Below are positions 5,225-5,517 of a DNA stretch of 5,517 nt, piece by piece. The notes beneath the pieces were generated by a model. That model was not told the origin of the DNA, did not search any database, and saw nothing but the letters and a program-made list of their open reading frames with translations. Source of the DNA: Candidatus Yonathbacteria bacterium CG17_big_fil_post_rev_8_21_14_2_50_43_9 (lineage in GTDB: Bacteria; Patescibacteriota; Minisyncoccia; Phycocordibacterales; UBA1550); the NCBI GenBank assembly GCA_002771015.1, contig PCUO01000030.1, positions 1 through 5,517 of the forward strand. The letters are read 5' to 3'. The position numbers and the translations under genes were made by a program. Each line of letters starts with the position of its first letter. The stretch's first letter is position 1.

Positions 5225-5485
5225 CGCGATTTTCTTAACCGCTTTTGCGAGTCGAGACTTTTTGCGGTCAGCGGTATTTTTCTTAATAGTGTTGCCCTTT
5301 GCTGCCTTGTCTATTGCTTTGTAGGCCTTTGAAAGAAGGGCCTCTGCGGACTTTTTGTCCTTTGAGGATACTAGCTCGCGCACTTCTTTTACGACCTCTT
5401 TCATAGCTTTGCTACGGCGGGCATTGTAAACAGCCTTGCGCGCAGAACCACGAATATTGCGTTTTGCTGATTTGATAATTGGCAT
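5222..5485 (-). CDS. rpsT: 30S ribosomal protein bS20
   Basis: This 87-residue, strongly basic protein starts MPIIKSAKRNIRGSARKA and follows the bS20 pattern throughout: an N-terminal KSAKR motif, a central three-helix region with SKAMKEVVKEV, and the late segment GNTIKKNTADRKKSRLAKAV. The length equals that of the Escherichia coli protein. bS20 binds 16S rRNA early in assembly of the small subunit. I chose ATG at 5485; an in-frame GTG four codons upstream would add MCPH, which the family lacks. The stop codon is inside its terminator stem. Confidence 0.97.
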   Translation of the reverse strand: MPIIKSAKRNIRGSARKAVYNARRSKAMKEVVKEVRELVSSKDKKSAEALLSKAYKAIDKAAKGNTIKKNTADRKKSRLAKAVKKIA

Positions 5486-5495
5486 ATGTGGACAC

Positions 5496-5501
5496 ACTAT
5501 A
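5496..5501 (-). promoter_or_regulatory. Possible -10 element of rpsT
   Basis: TATAGT on the minus strand ends ten bases before the rpsT ATG, which would give a leader of only a few bases. The overlapping TATATA (5498-5503) is an alternative. Any -35 lies outside or at the right edge. Confidence 0.35.
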
Positions 5502-5517
5502 TATGATTTCCCAGATT

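Noticed and set aside
1..5517. CRISPR array, insertion sequence or phage genes
   Set aside because: No regularly spaced repeats, transposase motifs, terminal inverted repeats or phage structural proteins are visible.

Overview
The window looks like chromosomal DNA of a small-genome, uncultivated bacterium. The most likely group is Patescibacteria/CPR (Parcubacteria-like). This rests on inference: compact layout, very short or absent 5' leaders, no clear Shine-Dalgarno sequences, a tRNA without encoded CCA, and an N-terminally anchored amidase with a C-terminal peptidoglycan-binding domain. No taxonomic marker beyond ribosomal protein bS20 is present, so the assignment is tentative. Genes end in TAA, TAG and TGA, so the host appears to use the standard code.

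Left part (1-2740). Bases 1-169 hold no gene I can support, only small palindromes and a promoter-like element. A leftward pair follows: ccdA (1439-2149) and, 15 bases downstream, a secreted zinc amidase with a peptidoglycan-binding domain (170-1423). A divergent 105-base promoter region separates ccdA from a rightward gene for a two-helix membrane protein of unknown function (2255-2740). That region carries a perfect 16-bp palindrome. Both divergent genes have a -10-like hexamer exactly six bases before their ATG, which suggests leaderless mRNAs.

Middle (2741-2981). An intact tRNA-Arg with anticodon GCG lies at 2832-2903. It is followed by a 17-bp hairpin with T-rich tails on both strands, which probably terminates transcription from both sides.

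Right-middle (2982-4848, minus strand). This is the unusual part. Two adjacent, AT-rich, broken genes sit directly behind a rhodanese gene (4852-5169), with gaps of 3 and 2 bases. The first encodes a small helical protein of about 91 residues, interrupted by TAG at codon 9. The second reconstructs to about 529 residues: an N-terminal charged region, a signal-peptide-like segment, a transglutaminase-like Cys/His/Asp domain, and a beta-rich C-terminal domain. It is interrupted by three frameshifts and four in-frame stops. I read the pair as pseudogenes. A low-quality assembly or a recoded acquired element are the alternatives, and the findings say how to separate them.

Right end (4852-5517). 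The single-domain rhodanese is preceded by rpsT (bS20, 5222-5485). A perfect 18-bp hairpin terminator lies between them, and its stem includes the rpsT stop codon.
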